Notes: generated by a model not told the origin, from the letters alone. Positions 17,150 to 26,300 are shown, counted from the stretch's first letter. The stretch is 64,000 nucleotides of DNA from an uncultured Sphingomonas sp. (GCF_902806265.1 NZ_CADCVZ010000030.1:1-64000), one strand, 5' to 3'. Numbers and translations are program-made.

Positions 17150-17294
17150 GGCTGTTCTCCTTGAATGTAATGGGAACGATGCCGCAACAACGCGGGCGAG
17201 CCCGGCAGGTTCGCGAGTCGCGGGATTTTTTCGTCGGGGCGAACGATCGCAGTGCCGGGCTGACGAGGCAGCGCCGGCGTGATAACGTTATACC

Positions 17295-18110
17295 ATGATC
17301 CGGACTGGGAGATGGGCCGCGCTTGTGGCGATCGCTGCAACTGTTCCGCAGCCAGCCGCAGCCGCGCCGCGCGAACCCACCGGCAAATGGATGGTGGATT
17401 TCGGCGAAACGCAATGCATCGCCCAGCGCAGCTACGGCACGCCGGACAAGCCGTTGACGCTGATGCCCAAGGCGCCCGAAACCGGCGGAGTTCTCCAGCT
17501 GTTCGTGATACGCAAAGGCGCGGTCCGGTCATTCGCTGAGCAGCTGGATGGCAGGCTTCGGGCCGGGAACGCGCCGGCGAAACAGCTTACCGCCCTGGCT
17601 TATACGCCGCCCAAGCAGCGATTTCGCGTGTTCCTCTACAACCTGCCTCGAGCGGACGTGGCCGCGTGGCCGACCAGCACCAGTCTCGATGTGAGAGCCG
17701 AGGCTAGCCTTAGGGAAGAGCTGGCGCTGACCGGTCTGCACCCCTTGTTGAAGATCATGGACGAGTGCGTGGCGGACCTTCGCAGCCACTGGAACTATAC
17801 GAGGGAGGGCGTTCCGTCCAACCATCGCCAGTCGGCCATGGGCGATCTGACGGGGTTGATCAGGTCGGAGGATTACCCGGCGATCAACATCCGGAACAAT
17901 CAAACAGGACGGGTCAAGGTGGTCCTGCTCGTCGGGGCGGACGGCAAGGTTGCCGATTGCTCCCTTACCGAGACCAGCGGCGTGGCCGCACTGGACGCCC
18001 AGACCTGCGTCCTCATTAAGGACCGGGCCAAGCTCAGGCCGGCGATCGGAGCCGACGGCCGGCCGGCACGGGACGTCGTGGTGCAGGCGGTGCACTGGCT
18101 GATACGCTAA
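17295..18110 (+). CDS. TonB C-terminal domain protein, exported
   Basis: A 271-residue protein with an N-terminal signal peptide (residues 1-24, ending AAAA). The final 90 residues (GRVKVVLLVGADGKVADCSLTETSGVAALDAQTC) form a TonB C-terminal-like domain with two conserved cysteines; there is no transmembrane anchor or Pro-rich spacer, so it is not a classical TonB energy transducer. The middle is a sphingomonad-specific domain I cannot name. No ribosome site is visible; TATACC lies immediately before the ATG, so the mRNA could be leaderless. Divergent from the PA2169-type gene. Confidence 0.8.
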   Translation: MIRTGRWAALVAIAATVPQPAAAAPREPTGKWMVDFGETQCIAQRSYGTPDKPLTLMPKAPETGGVLQLFVIRKGAVRSFAEQLDGRLRAGNAPAKQLTALAYTPPKQRFRVFLYNLPRADVAAWPTSTSLDVRAEASLREELALTGLHPLLKIMDECVADLRSHWNYTREGVPSNHRQSAMGDLTGLIRSEDYPAINIRNNQTGRVKVVLLVGADGKVADCSLTETSGVAALDAQTCVLIKDRAKLRPAIGADGRPARDVVVQAVHWLIR

Positions 18111-18127
18111 GCGCGTGCAGGCAGTAA

Positions 18128-18150
18128 TCGGTCGGCCTTGCGGCTGACCG
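18128..18150 (+). terminator. Hairpin after the TonB-domain gene
   Basis: CGGTCGGCC and GGCTGACCG pair (one G-T) around TTGC just after the stop codon; no T-run follows, so it may be a weak or factor-dependent terminator lying in the leader of the symporter gene. Confidence 0.45.
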
Positions 18151-18174
18151 GGCAGCGTGCAAATTGCGACTTCG

Positions 18175-19485
18175 ATGACAAACGAGAATGAAGCCGCGCC
18201 GACATCGCGCAGAAGCGGCGGGGCGCTGCTGATTCTCGGCGCGCTGCTGGCAGGCCTGCTGCTCGGCATTGCGGCGGGAAACGCCGGCGACGGCTGGCGC
18301 GAGCCGCTGGTGCAGGCGGCGTCACTGGTCGGCGGATTGTGGCTGGACGCGCTCAGGATGACGGTCATCCCGTTGATCGTGGCGCTGCTGGTGACCGGGA
18401 TCGTCGGCGGCGCGGATGCAGCCAAGGCCGGCGGTCTGGCCGCCAGGGCGGTGCTCTGGTTCTTGGCATTTTACTTGTTCTCGGCGGCGTTCGGGGGGCT
18501 TGGCATGCAGGCGCTGACTGCGCTGTTCCCGCTTCCGGCTGAAGGGGCCGAGGCGCTGCGGGCGGGCCTCGCCAATGTCGAGCAGCCGGTCAGCGCAGCG
18601 GCGGTCCCGAGCGTGGCGGACTTCTTCAAGGCGATCATCCCGGCCAATCCGGTCGGCGCGGCGGCCAACGACCAGATCTTGCCGTTGGTGGTGTTCACCG
18701 TGATCTTCGCCTTTGCCCTCAGCCGGGTGGCGGCGGAGCGGCGGGGTACGGCGCTGGCCTTCTTCGAGGCGGTCGGCGACGCGATGCTGGTCGTCATCGG
18801 CTGGGTGCTGTGGCTGGCCCCGATCGGCGTCTTCGCGCTTGCCTTTGCGGTGGGCGCGGGGGCGGGCGGCTCGGCGCTTGGCGCGGTGGCGCATTATGTG
18901 GTGCTGATCTCGCTCTTGGGAGTCGGGATCACGATCGTCGGCTTCCTGATCGCCCTGCTGGTCGCGCGGTTCCGGCCCGCCGCCTTCGCCCGCGCCATGG
19001 CGGGGCCGTCCGCGGTTGCAATCTCCACCCGCTCGTCGCTCGCTTCGTTGCCGGCGATGCTGACCTCGGCGATCCGGCTTGGCGTGGACGAGCGCAAGGC
19101 GGACGTGCTGCTGCCGCTGGCGGTGGCGCTGTTCCGGGCGACCGGGCCGGCGATGAACGTCGGGGTCGCGGTCTACGTCGCCCATTGGCTGGGGTACGAG
19201 ATCAGCCCGATCGCCTTCGCAGCGGGCATCGCCGTGGCCACCATGGCCTCGGTCGGAGCGGTCAGCCTGCCGGGACAGGTGAGCTTCGTCACCTCCATCG
19301 CGCCGATCAGCCTGGCGATGGGGGTGCCGATCGAGCCCCTGGCGCTGCTGATCGCGGTGGAGACCATTCCCGACATCTTCCGCACATGGGGCAATGTCGT
19401 GCTGGACGTGGCGGTGACCGGAGCGGTGGCGCGGCAGGAAGGCGACGCGCTGATGGACGACCTGCCGGCCGAAGCCCGGACCTGA
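18175..19485 (+). CDS. Dicarboxylate/amino acid:cation symporter (DAACS)
   Basis: A 436-residue polytopic protein of the SDF/glutamate-transporter family, driving uptake of dicarboxylates or acidic amino acids with H+ or Na+. Family landmarks are the serine-rich re-entrant loop (AISTRSSLASLPAML), the GPAMNVGVAVYVAHWLG helix (TM7 NMDGT position) and the second hairpin plus IPDIFRTWGNV. The ATG at 18175 is preferred; a GTG at 18157 would add six residues, and neither has a clear ribosome site. Convergent with the LytTR regulator gene. Confidence 0.9.
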   Translation: MTNENEAAPTSRRSGGALLILGALLAGLLLGIAAGNAGDGWREPLVQAASLVGGLWLDALRMTVIPLIVALLVTGIVGGADAAKAGGLAARAVLWFLAFYLFSAAFGGLGMQALTALFPLPAEGAEALRAGLANVEQPVSAAAVPSVADFFKAIIPANPVGAAANDQILPLVVFTVIFAFALSRVAAERRGTALAFFEAVGDAMLVVIGWVLWLAPIGVFALAFAVGAGAGGSALGAVAHYVVLISLLGVGITIVGFLIALLVARFRPAAFARAMAGPSAVAISTRSSLASLPAMLTSAIRLGVDERKADVLLPLAVALFRATGPAMNVGVAVYVAHWLGYEISPIAFAAGIAVATMASVGAVSLPGQVSFVTSIAPISLAMGVPIEPLALLIAVETIPDIFRTWGNVVLDVAVTGAVARQEGDALMDDLPAEART

Positions 19486-19661
19486 CCGCCCGCCGTTCGT
19501 CGATTGGGCGTCCCACGAAGAGCATCGGTCGGAGCTGCCGAACCTCCGAGGTCACTTGTCGACGGCGGCGCGACGCAAGGAGGCTGCTGCCCTAGCTGGA
19601 AGAGGCGGCGCGAGGGCAGGACCTTCGGCCCCCCGAAGGGCTCGCGCCGCAACCCTCTCTC

Positions 19662-20414
19662 TCAGCGCCCGGCGATGGCGCGGACGTTATCGGAATAAAG
19701 GCGGCCGACCGGCTGCTCGCTCCCGTCGGCAAGCCGGGCGATCCAGCGGCCGGACGGGTTCCGCCCGAAGCCGCCGATGAAATCGCGCCGGACGATGGCC
19801 GAGCGATGCAGGCGGACGAAGTCGGCGGGGTTCAAGCCTTCTTCCAGCGCACCCATGCTATGGTGGATCAGCCAGCTGCGCTGCCCGACGTGGAGCCGCA
19901 TGTAATCGCGCTCCGCCGAGATCCGGTCGATGTCGCGGGTGGCGATCCGCACCAGGCCGGTCAGATCGGACGCCCAGAACTCCTCGAGGTAGGGTGACGA
20001 GGACGCGGGCGGAATTCCACTCGCTCCCTCTTCGCGGCCATGCAGATGGTTGCGGGCACGGGTGAGCGCGCGTTCGAGCCGGACCGGATCGACCGGCTTC
20101 ATTAGATAATCGACAGCCTCCACCTCGAAGGCGGCCACCGCGAACTGGTCGAAGGCGGTCACGAACACCACTGCAGGTGCGGCGTTGGCGGCTGCCAGCG
20201 CCCGGGCGACGTCGATCCCGTCCATCCCGGGCATCGCGACGTCGAGCAGAAGCAGATCGGGCGACAGGGCTTCGGCCATCCGCACCGCGCCCTCGCCGTC
20301 CGAAGCGGTGCCGACCAAGTCCACCCCCTGCGCGCGGGCAAGCAGCAGCTGCAGACGCTCGGTTGCGAGCGGCTCGTCGTCGACGACGAGCACCTTCAGC
20401 GCCTTGTCACCCAT
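19662..20414 (-). CDS. LytR/AlgR-type response regulator (receiver + LytTR DNA-binding)
   Basis: A 250-residue transcription factor. The receiver (residues 6-120) has the acidic pair D12/D13, acceptor D58 in LLLLDVAMPGMDG and K106. The C-terminal LytTR domain (about 140-245) shows ISAERDYMRLHVGQRSWL and FVRLHRSAIVRRDFI. Its start overlaps the stop of the kinase gene by eight bases, so the two are translationally coupled and form a cognate pair. Targets are unknown; such pairs in sphingomonads often control envelope or peptide-response genes. Confidence 0.93.
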   Translation of the reverse strand: MGDKALKVLVVDDEPLATERLQLLLARAQGVDLVGTASDGEGAVRMAEALSPDLLLLDVAMPGMDGIDVARALAAANAAPAVVFVTAFDQFAVAAFEVEAVDYLMKPVDPVRLERALTRARNHLHGREEGASGIPPASSSPYLEEFWASDLTGLVRIATRDIDRISAERDYMRLHVGQRSWLIHHSMGALEEGLNPADFVRLHRSAIVRRDFIGGFGRNPSGRWIARLADGSEQPVGRLYSDNVRAIAGR

Positions 20415-21651
20415 CCTTGTCGGTCAGCGGCAGGGTCATGACGACTTGGTAACCTCCATCGGGGAGCGCGCCGAAGCTGCAGCTGGCGTCGCGGCCGAAG
20501 CGGGCGTCGAGCCGCTGGCAGACGTTGGCGAGGCCGACCCCCGTGCTAGCCGGCTGATGGCGCTGCCGGGGAGACTTAAGCGCGGTGCCGCCGAAGTTGG
20601 TCACCTCGAGCTGCAGCCGGCCGGGCTGCGGCGAGCGCGCGGCGATCCGCAGGGTTACTTTGTCCTTGGTCGCGGACACGCCGTATTTGATCGCGTTCTC
20701 CACGACCGGCTGCAGGATCAGTGCGGGCAGGCGGGCGCCGCGCAGCTCGGCGGGAACGTCGAACTCGGGCTTGAGGCGGCGCGGGAACCGGACCTTCTCG
20801 ATGTCGAGGTAAAGCCGCTGGAGTTCGATCTCCTCCTCCAGCGTGACGTCGGCATTGGGGTCGAGCGACAGGCTGGTGCGGAAAAAGGTCGACAGCTTAA
20901 GGATCATCGATTCCGCTTCCTGGCCGCGCCCGGTCATGACCAGGGAGGACAGGCTGTTCAGCGTGTTGAACAGGAAGTGCGGATTGACCTGGTAACGGAG
21001 CGCCCGGACCTGTGCGGCCTGTGCCGCGGTCTCCGCCTGGGCGGCGCGGCGCTGCAGGACGAGCGCCTGGCGCTGGCTCACCGCGGCCAGGTAGACGGCG
21101 CTCCAGGCGGCAAAGAAGAATAGCCACACGACGGCGGTATCGGCGGCGATCCGGAACTGGTCCCACTGCTTGAGGTCGGCGACCTTGGGCATGGTCAGGA
21201 CCAGGGGGTCGCCACGGCTCCGTTCGATCCGGACCTGCTGCCCCTTGGTAACCACCACGAAGCCTTCCTGCACCTCATAGCGGAACTCCTCTTCGCTGTC
21301 GCGCATGTGGCCTTCGGCACTGACGAGGATGCCTGCCATGGCGGCGGACGCCAAGAGCGAACCGATGGCCGCCACGACGGCTTTGCGGCGCAGGTTGGCT
21401 CCCGGCGCAAGGGCGCTGATCGCCAGGTAGATGGCGCCGGTCAGCAGCATGCCGGCAAGAAAGATCCAGATCTTGTTCTGGAGGAACGTCAGCGGGTCGG
21501 GTCCGAGAAAGGCCCGGGCGACAACGGTGAACAGGTAAAGGCCCCAGAGCAGCGCCACCGTTCGGGCGGCGAGCGCCCAATCGTCGAAGCGGCGCGGCTG
21601 CCATTCGCTGGAAGAATCCAGCATCGCCTCGGCGCTGGGGTGCATGTTCAT
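20407..21651 (-). CDS. LytS-like sensor histidine kinase (His_kinase family)
   Basis: A 414-residue membrane kinase. Four hydrophobic helices occupy the N-terminal half, with a periplasmic or loop segment between the third and fourth. The phospho-acceptor is H225 in YQVNPHFLFNTLNSLSSL, the HisKA_3-like LytS box, and QPVVENAIKYGV is the N box of the ATPase domain; GVGLANVCQRLDARFG is the G box. The ATG at 21651 follows AAGGTAAGG; the frame is open 58 codons further upstream without protein-like sequence. Operonic with the LytTR regulator. Confidence 0.93.
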   Translation of the reverse strand: MNMHPSAEAMLDSSSEWQPRRFDDWALAARTVALLWGLYLFTVVARAFLGPDPLTFLQNKIWIFLAGMLLTGAIYLAISALAPGANLRRKAVVAAIGSLLASAAMAGILVSAEGHMRDSEEEFRYEVQEGFVVVTKGQQVRIERSRGDPLVLTMPKVADLKQWDQFRIAADTAVVWLFFFAAWSAVYLAAVSQRQALVLQRRAAQAETAAQAAQVRALRYQVNPHFLFNTLNSLSSLVMTGRGQEAESMILKLSTFFRTSLSLDPNADVTLEEEIELQRLYLDIEKVRFPRRLKPEFDVPAELRGARLPALILQPVVENAIKYGVSATKDKVTLRIAARSPQPGRLQLEVTNFGGTALKSPRQRHQPASTGVGLANVCQRLDARFGRDASCSFGALPDGGYQVVMTLPLTDKDG

Positions 21652-21795
21652 CGGCCTTACCTTTGCGCATCGGCGGCGCGCAGCGCAATCCGGCACTGGG
21701 CGGTCGGCAGATGCTCGGGGACCGCCTGTCGAAAAACGCAGGCACCGGAACGTGGCCGGGCGGCCATTCGTTTCCTGCAAAAGGAGCAAGGCTCG

Positions 21796-22035
21796 ATGTC
21801 CGACCAGAACATGACCGATCAACAAAATTGTCCGCCGCCGGTGCTGTCGGGCGACCCCGAGCGCGAACTGGAGCGCAGACTCAAGAAGAACCCGGGCGAC
21901 CAGGACGCCAAGGTCGACGTCGGCAGTGACGAGTCCATGGACGCCTCCGACCCGCCGGCTGCGGCGCAGCCGGGCCAGTCGGACGAAGCAGTGCCCTCCT
22001 CCGGGTTTCCTGAAGGTGCCGGCTCGTCAAGGTGA
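21796..22035 (+). CDS. Small acidic hypothetical protein
   Basis: A 79-residue hydrophilic protein, N-terminus Gln/Asn/Pro-rich (SDQNMTDQQN), middle charged helix (GDPERELERRLKKNPGDQDAKVDVG), C-terminus rich in Asp, Ser and Pro. AAGGAG stands nine bases before the ATG, which is the main evidence for expression. I do not recognise a family. It starts 144 bases from the divergent kinase gene. Confidence 0.65.
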   Translation: MSDQNMTDQQNCPPPVLSGDPERELERRLKKNPGDQDAKVDVGSDESMDASDPPAAAQPGQSDEAVPSSGFPEGAGSSR

Positions 22036-22213
22036 GAAGCTGACGCGTTGCAAATTGGTGACATACACATCGCTTTGCGACGAAGCGCGGGCGATTAGTG
22101 TTGCTGCGGACTCCTCCCTCTGATTCAATCTGAACGGGGGGCGGGACCGTGGTTAAGCCATTCGCAACCAAATCACCGTCATGGTCCTGCCGACGGGTAA
22201 AGGAGTCGGGGTC

Positions 22214-22765
22214 ATGAGCACGCGGACCAGCCAGCCTGCCGGAGGGGCGCTGCTGCTGAGCGAGATCAAGGAGTTTGCCGCTTTTCCGAAGGCGACGCAG
22301 CGGTACATCCGCCGCTCGCTCGATGTCGCCTACGGACGCCGGGACGCGCTCGACTGCTGGGCGCGCGACGAAGGCGAAGCGGCTTCGATCCGGGCGCAGG
22401 CCCGGCTCTACAAGCAGCTCGAAGCTCTTCGTCTCCAGGTGCCGGACGACAGCGGTCTCGACAGCATCGATCCCTTCATGGGCCTGTTGATCAGCGTCAC
22501 CGGCTTTGACCTCGGGCAGGATCGGCTGCCGAACTTCGCGGCCTATCGCTTTCTCTACGAGCGGTTGCTGGGCGCGGCGGTACGGCCGTGGCTGCCGGGC
22601 GCGTTCTGCGCGGCGGCGGCGCTGCCCCACCTTCACCCGGACCGGCGGCGGAGCCTGCTGCAATCGATCAGCGAAAGCGCGGCAACCGCGCCCGGCTGGT
22701 CGAACCGCGAGCCGGTGTTCTGGCCGGAGTGGGTCGAAAAGGTCGACATGGCGGCAGCGGCCTGA
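22214..22765 (+). CDS. Hypothetical protein, helical, cytosolic
   Basis: A 183-residue protein without signal peptide or clear membrane helix. AAAGGAG lies nine bases before the ATG at 22214. The sequence (LLLSEIKEFAAFPKATQRYIRRSLDVAYGRRDALDCW; LPHLHPDRRRSLLQSISE) is predicted mostly helical with a short hydrophobic segment around 125-140. No family is recognised. It converges on the nucleotidase gene with a 3-base gap. Confidence 0.7.
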   Translation: MSTRTSQPAGGALLLSEIKEFAAFPKATQRYIRRSLDVAYGRRDALDCWARDEGEAASIRAQARLYKQLEALRLQVPDDSGLDSIDPFMGLLISVTGFDLGQDRLPNFAAYRFLYERLLGAAVRPWLPGAFCAAAALPHLHPDRRRSLLQSISESAATAPGWSNREPVFWPEWVEKVDMAAAA

Positions 22766-22768
22766 CGA

Positions 22769-23251
22769 TCACGCCGATAATTGAATCGACGGAAAGATAC
22801 GGGCGAGCTCTTCGAGGCTCGCCCGTGCTGTTTTATGATGCACGAAGATGCCGCCGGCATCTTCCCACCTGGCGCGGTGCGTCAGGCTGTCATCGACCAG
22901 CACATCGGCGCCGCTCATGTGCCGGGCCTTGTCGCGGGCCATGCAGGTAATGATCGGAACGCCCGGGAAGTGCTCGGCGGCCCAGCGAACCTTCTGCGGC
23001 GCGGCCCAGTTGCCGATCGGCAGGCCGGTCAGGATGGTGGGGGTGAGGTGCTTCACCGCTTCGAACAGCTCGCGGGCGTCGGGCATCATGGGCAGCGTCG
23101 CGTAGAAGTCCTGGGCGCGGGCGAGCCGCCGCCAGAACTCGCGCTTGCCATGGCGCGCCTCGAAGGATCGGACGTCGTCGTTTAGGATTCTACGGGCGCC
23201 TGCGTCGAAGTCGGCGAGGACCCCGTCGCAATCGAGGAATAGGTGGGGCAC
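22769..23251 (-). CDS. 5'-nucleotidase-like HAD protein (NT5C type)
   Basis: A 160-residue HAD protein. FLDCDGVLADFD at residues 5-16 is motif I of the 5'(3')-deoxyribonucleotidase group, LTGLP is motif II, and VLVDDS is motif IV. The enzyme would dephosphorylate (deoxy)nucleoside monophosphates or a related small phosphate. It starts one base after the stop of the upstream small gene, implying co-transcription. Confidence 0.85.
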   Translation of the reverse strand: MPHLFLDCDGVLADFDAGARRILNDDVRSFEARHGKREFWRRLARAQDFYATLPMMPDARELFEAVKHLTPTILTGLPIGNWAAPQKVRWAAEHFPGVPIITCMARDKARHMSGADVLVDDSLTHRARWEDAGGIFVHHKTARASLEELARIFPSIQLSA

Positions 23252-23626
23252 CTAGAACCGCGCCGGCGTGAGCTTCACCGGCACCGGGTGGTCCAGCTCC
23301 TTCCAGCCGCGCTCTTTTAATACGTCGTTGCTCTCGCGGGCGCGGCGGCCTTCACCCAGCGACCAGGTGATGTGGTAGGTGGAGCCGTCGGGCCGGTCGA
23401 CGGTGCCGTCGATGGTGACGACCATTGTCTCGACGCCGCGCTCGTCGTCGGTGCGGCCGACGATGTAAGCGGTGACCTCGCGTGGCAGCGGCTTGGCGGC
23501 CGCGTCCGTCTCCAGCGTGACGTGATCTGCTACAGCGTTATCGTAGCGCGGCGAATGTTGCTGAAGAAGCTCGTCGCGCTGGGCGCGGTCGAGTTTCCAG
23601 CCGATCACGGTTCCGGGTTTAGCCAT
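23252..23626 (-). CDS. Conserved hypothetical protein, possibly 2H/LigT-like
   Basis: A 124-residue soluble protein beginning AKPGTVIGWKLDRAQRDELL. Two His-containing strands (ADHVTLE near residue 35, TYHITWSLG near residue 84) are spaced as in 2H phosphoesterase-like folds, but the HxT/S pattern is clear only in the first (HVT) and second (HIT), so the assignment is tentative. It lies between the Mur ligase and nucleotidase genes, four bases from the former, in one unit. Confidence 0.7.
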   Translation of the reverse strand: MAKPGTVIGWKLDRAQRDELLQQHSPRYDNAVADHVTLETDAAAKPLPREVTAYIVGRTDDERGVETMVVTIDGTVDRPDGSTYHITWSLGEGRRARESNDVLKERGWKELDHPVPVKLTPARF

Positions 23627-23630
23627 TCCC

Positions 23631-25031
23631 TCACAATGAGGGCCGCTCGGCGAGGTTCCGCACCAACTCGGCCGCGAACTCGCTCAGCGTGTCGTCGCGC
23701 GCGCCCAAGATGGCGATCGTGTCGCCGGGCCGCGCTTCGGCGAGGAGGCGTTCGCCGATGTCCGGCCGGGCAGGGATGTGCTCGGCCCCGCCGCCTGCCG
23801 ACCGGACCGCGTCCGCCAGCCAGTCGGAGCCGCGGGAGCGGTCCACCGTGCCGCCCTGGTAGACGGGATCGCTGAGGTAGAGCCTGTCGTCAGGCCGCAG
23901 GCCGTCGGCGAAGGTCTGCGCCAACTGCTCGCCCATCTTGGCGAGCGGGCCGTAGCCGTGCGGTTGGAACATCAGCAGCAGGCGGCCGGGCCGGGCGGTC
24001 AGGGTGTGCAGCGTGGCGGCGATCTTGTCGGGGTTGTGGGCGAAGTCGTCGATTACCGTTACGCCCGCGGCGGCACCGACCGTTTCCAGCCGTCGTTTCA
24101 AACCGGCGAAGCGGCCGAGCGCGGCGGCGGCCTCGGCCAGCGGCACGCCGAGCGCGCGCACCGCGGCAAGGGCGGCGAGCGCGTTCGAAGCATTGTGGCG
24201 GCCGGGGATCTGCAGCTGCACGTCGTGGCGTTCGTCGCCCGCGTGCACGGTGAAGCGCGCTCCGCCGGGCTCCAGCTGGAGGTTGCGACCGGAAACCGCC
24301 GCACCCGGGCTGTCGAACCCGTAGCCGACCAGCTTGGCGGCTGGCACCTGCTCCGAGATCAAGCGGGTCTCGGGATCGTCGAGATTGAGTACCGCCTTGC
24401 GGCTCGCGCGGAGGAAGTCGCCGAACAGGGCGCGCAGCTCGTCCATCTCCTTGTGGTCGAGGCTGACGTTGGTGAGCACCGCGATTTCCGGCCGGTATAG
24501 CGCGATGGAGCCGTCGCTCTCGTCGACCTCGCTGACGAACAGCTCGGGATCGCCGACCAGCGCGCTGGCGAATGGCGCTTCGGGCGCGACGAAGTTCTTC
24601 ATCACCGCGCCGTTCATCACGGTCGGCTGACGGTGGCAGGCATGGAGGATCCAGCCGACCATGCCGGTTACGGTGGACTTGCCCGAGGTGCCGCCGACCG
24701 CGACGCTGCGACTGGCGGCGTTGAGCAGCTCGGCCAACAGCTGGGGACGGGTGAGGTGGGGCAGGCCGAGCTGGCGAGCCCGGATCACGTCGGGGATGGT
24801 CTCCTCGACCGCTGCGGAGGTCACCAGTGTCATGGCCTCGGCGAGGCCGCTGCCGTCCTGGGGGAACAGCTGGATGCCTAGCGATCGCAGGAAGTCGAAC
24901 TTGGGCGCGAGGCGGCCGGCGTCGAGCGCCCGGTCGGACCCGGCGACCCGCTGACCGCGAGCGCGGACGATGCAGGCGAGGGGCAACATGCCGCTGCCGC
25001 CAATGCCGCAGAAGAAACTGGATTGAGTCAT
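23631..25031 (-). CDS. mpl: Mur ligase, probably Mpl-type (UDP-MurNAc:tripeptide ligase)
   Basis: A 466-residue three-domain Mur ligase. FFCGIGGSGMLPLA is the Rossmann motif, GGTSGKST (residues 113-120) the ATP loop, and DDFAHNP the C-terminal-domain motif. Both MurC and Mpl share these, but MurC normally lies in the dcw cluster; here the gene is divergent from an S66 LD-carboxypeptidase across 47 bases, so the Mpl role, re-attaching recycled L-Ala-D-Glu-mDAP to UDP-MurNAc, is favoured. ATG 25031 opens the Rossmann strand; an upstream extension has no protein-like features. Confidence 0.85.
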   Translation of the reverse strand: MTQSSFFCGIGGSGMLPLACIVRARGQRVAGSDRALDAGRLAPKFDFLRSLGIQLFPQDGSGLAEAMTLVTSAAVEETIPDVIRARQLGLPHLTRPQLLAELLNAASRSVAVGGTSGKSTVTGMVGWILHACHRQPTVMNGAVMKNFVAPEAPFASALVGDPELFVSEVDESDGSIALYRPEIAVLTNVSLDHKEMDELRALFGDFLRASRKAVLNLDDPETRLISEQVPAAKLVGYGFDSPGAAVSGRNLQLEPGGARFTVHAGDERHDVQLQIPGRHNASNALAALAAVRALGVPLAEAAAALGRFAGLKRRLETVGAAAGVTVIDDFAHNPDKIAATLHTLTARPGRLLLMFQPHGYGPLAKMGEQLAQTFADGLRPDDRLYLSDPVYQGGTVDRSRGSDWLADAVRSAGGGAEHIPARPDIGERLLAEARPGDTIAILGARDDTLSEFAAELVRNLAERPSL

Positions 25032-25078
25032 CGCCGCCGCCCTATTGGGTTCGGAAGCGGTCGGCAAATGGGGGAAGC

Positions 25079-25873
25079 ATGCGAATAGCGGTGGTGGCGC
25101 CGAGTTGCCCATTGAAGCGCGAGGCGGCGGAGGCGGTGCTGGCGCTCGCCGGTGCGCGGGGCGACTGCGAGTTGTTGATCCACCCGCAATGCTTCTCCAG
25201 CGATGGCCACTTCGCGGGGCCGGATGCCGAGCGGCTGGCGGCGCTGCGGGAGGTGATGGCCGACCCGGCGGTGGACGCGGTGTGGTTCGCGCGGGGCGGC
25301 TATGGGTCGAACCGGATCGCGGAGGCGGCTGCGGCGGAGCTGCCGATGGGGACGCGGGACAAGCTCTACCTCGGGTACAGCGACGGCGGCTTCCTGCTGG
25401 CGGCCTTGCACAAGGCTGGGTGCCGGGTGGCGCATGGGCCGATGCCGCAGGACATCGCGCGCGAGGGCGGGGGAGCGGCCGTCGGACGGGCGCTCGACTG
25501 GCTGGTGCGCGGCGACCCGGCGGCGATCGAGGGTGGGCTGGGCGGCCCGGCGTTCGCCTTCAACCTGACGGTGCTGTCGTGCTTGCTCGGCACTGCGCTC
25601 AAGCCGGATTTCTCGGGCCGGGAGCTGCTGGTGGAGGAGCTGGACGAGCAGCATTACCGAATCGATCGGCTGATGTTCCATGTGACGGGCTCGGCGGCAG
25701 CGCGGCGGTGCCGCGGCATCCGGCTTGGCCGCTGCCAGGTGCCGGAGAACGACCGGCCGTTCGGGAGCGACGAGGAGGGAATAGTCCGGGACTGGTGCGC
25801 GCGGTCCGGCATCCCTTACCTGGGCCGCGCCGACATTGGCCACGACGCGGGCAACAAGGTCGTTCCCTTCTGA
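25079..25873 (+). CDS. ldcA: S66-family LD-carboxypeptidase
   Basis: A 264-residue cytosolic peptidase that removes the terminal D-Ala from recycled tetrapeptide to give the tripeptide used by Mpl. The catalytic Ser is in GYSDGG (S101), the Glu in LLVEELDEQHY and the His in IGHDAGNKVVPF. It is shorter than most LdcA proteins (about 300). GGGGGAAG precedes the ATG. The divergent arrangement with the Mur ligase and the AmpG-like gene elsewhere in the window points to muropeptide recycling. Confidence 0.9.
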   Translation: MRIAVVAPSCPLKREAAEAVLALAGARGDCELLIHPQCFSSDGHFAGPDAERLAALREVMADPAVDAVWFARGGYGSNRIAEAAAAELPMGTRDKLYLGYSDGGFLLAALHKAGCRVAHGPMPQDIAREGGGAAVGRALDWLVRGDPAAIEGGLGGPAFAFNLTVLSCLLGTALKPDFSGRELLVEELDEQHYRIDRLMFHVTGSAAARRCRGIRLGRCQVPENDRPFGSDEEGIVRDWCARSGIPYLGRADIGHDAGNKVVPF

Positions 25874-25960
25874 TCCGTTAAGGATGTTCCTGCCGAGGGT
25901 GGCCATTGCAAAGGCCGCTGAGTTGCGCTCTACCAAGCGCCGGAACAACAGGAGGGCCGA

Positions 25961-26236
25961 ATGGCAAAAGCATCTAGCGGGACGGCGCGTAAAGCAGGCG
26001 GCGGTCTCGCGCGTCCAGTAACCCCATCTCCGGACCTGGCCGCGATCGTCGGCAAGGAGCCGCTGCCGCGCAGCGAGGTCGTGTCGAAGGTGTGGGATCA
26101 CATCCGCAAGAACAACCTGCAAAACCCGCAGAACAAGCGGGAAATCGTCGCCGACGACAAGCTGAAGAAGGTCTTCGGCCAGGATCGCTGCACCATGTTC
26201 GAGATGAACAAGCACTTATCCAAGCACCTGTCGTAG
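25961..26236 (+). CDS. SWIB/MDM2 domain protein
   Basis: A 91-residue protein whose C-terminal 70 residues (LPRSEVVSKVWDHIRKNNLQNP, IVADDKLKKVFGQDRCTMFEMNKHLSKHL) form a complete SWIB domain. Bacterial single-domain SWIB proteins are thought to act on chromatin or DNA topology, as in Chlamydia, but no function is proven. CAGGAGG precedes the ATG and an intrinsic terminator follows. Confidence 0.92.
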   Translation: MAKASSGTARKAGGGLARPVTPSPDLAAIVGKEPLPRSEVVSKVWDHIRKNNLQNPQNKREIVADDKLKKVFGQDRCTMFEMNKHLSKHLS

Positions 26237-26266
26237 AGCGCCGCCGGCAACGGCCGAAGCACATCA

Positions 26267-26300
26267 GAAGGGACTCGCCGGGGCCGGCGGGTCCCTTCTT
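26267..26300 (+). terminator. Intrinsic terminator after the SWIB gene
   Basis: GAAGGGAC and GTCCCTTC pair perfectly around a GC-rich loop which itself folds (CCGG/CCGG); TTCTTC follows. It is oriented for the SWIB gene and may also serve the convergent extensin-like gene. Confidence 0.75.

Noticed and set aside
16062-17414. A 450-codon minus frame spanning the DUF3597 and PA2169-type genes
   Set aside because: It is a different frame over two well-supported genes and a terminator.
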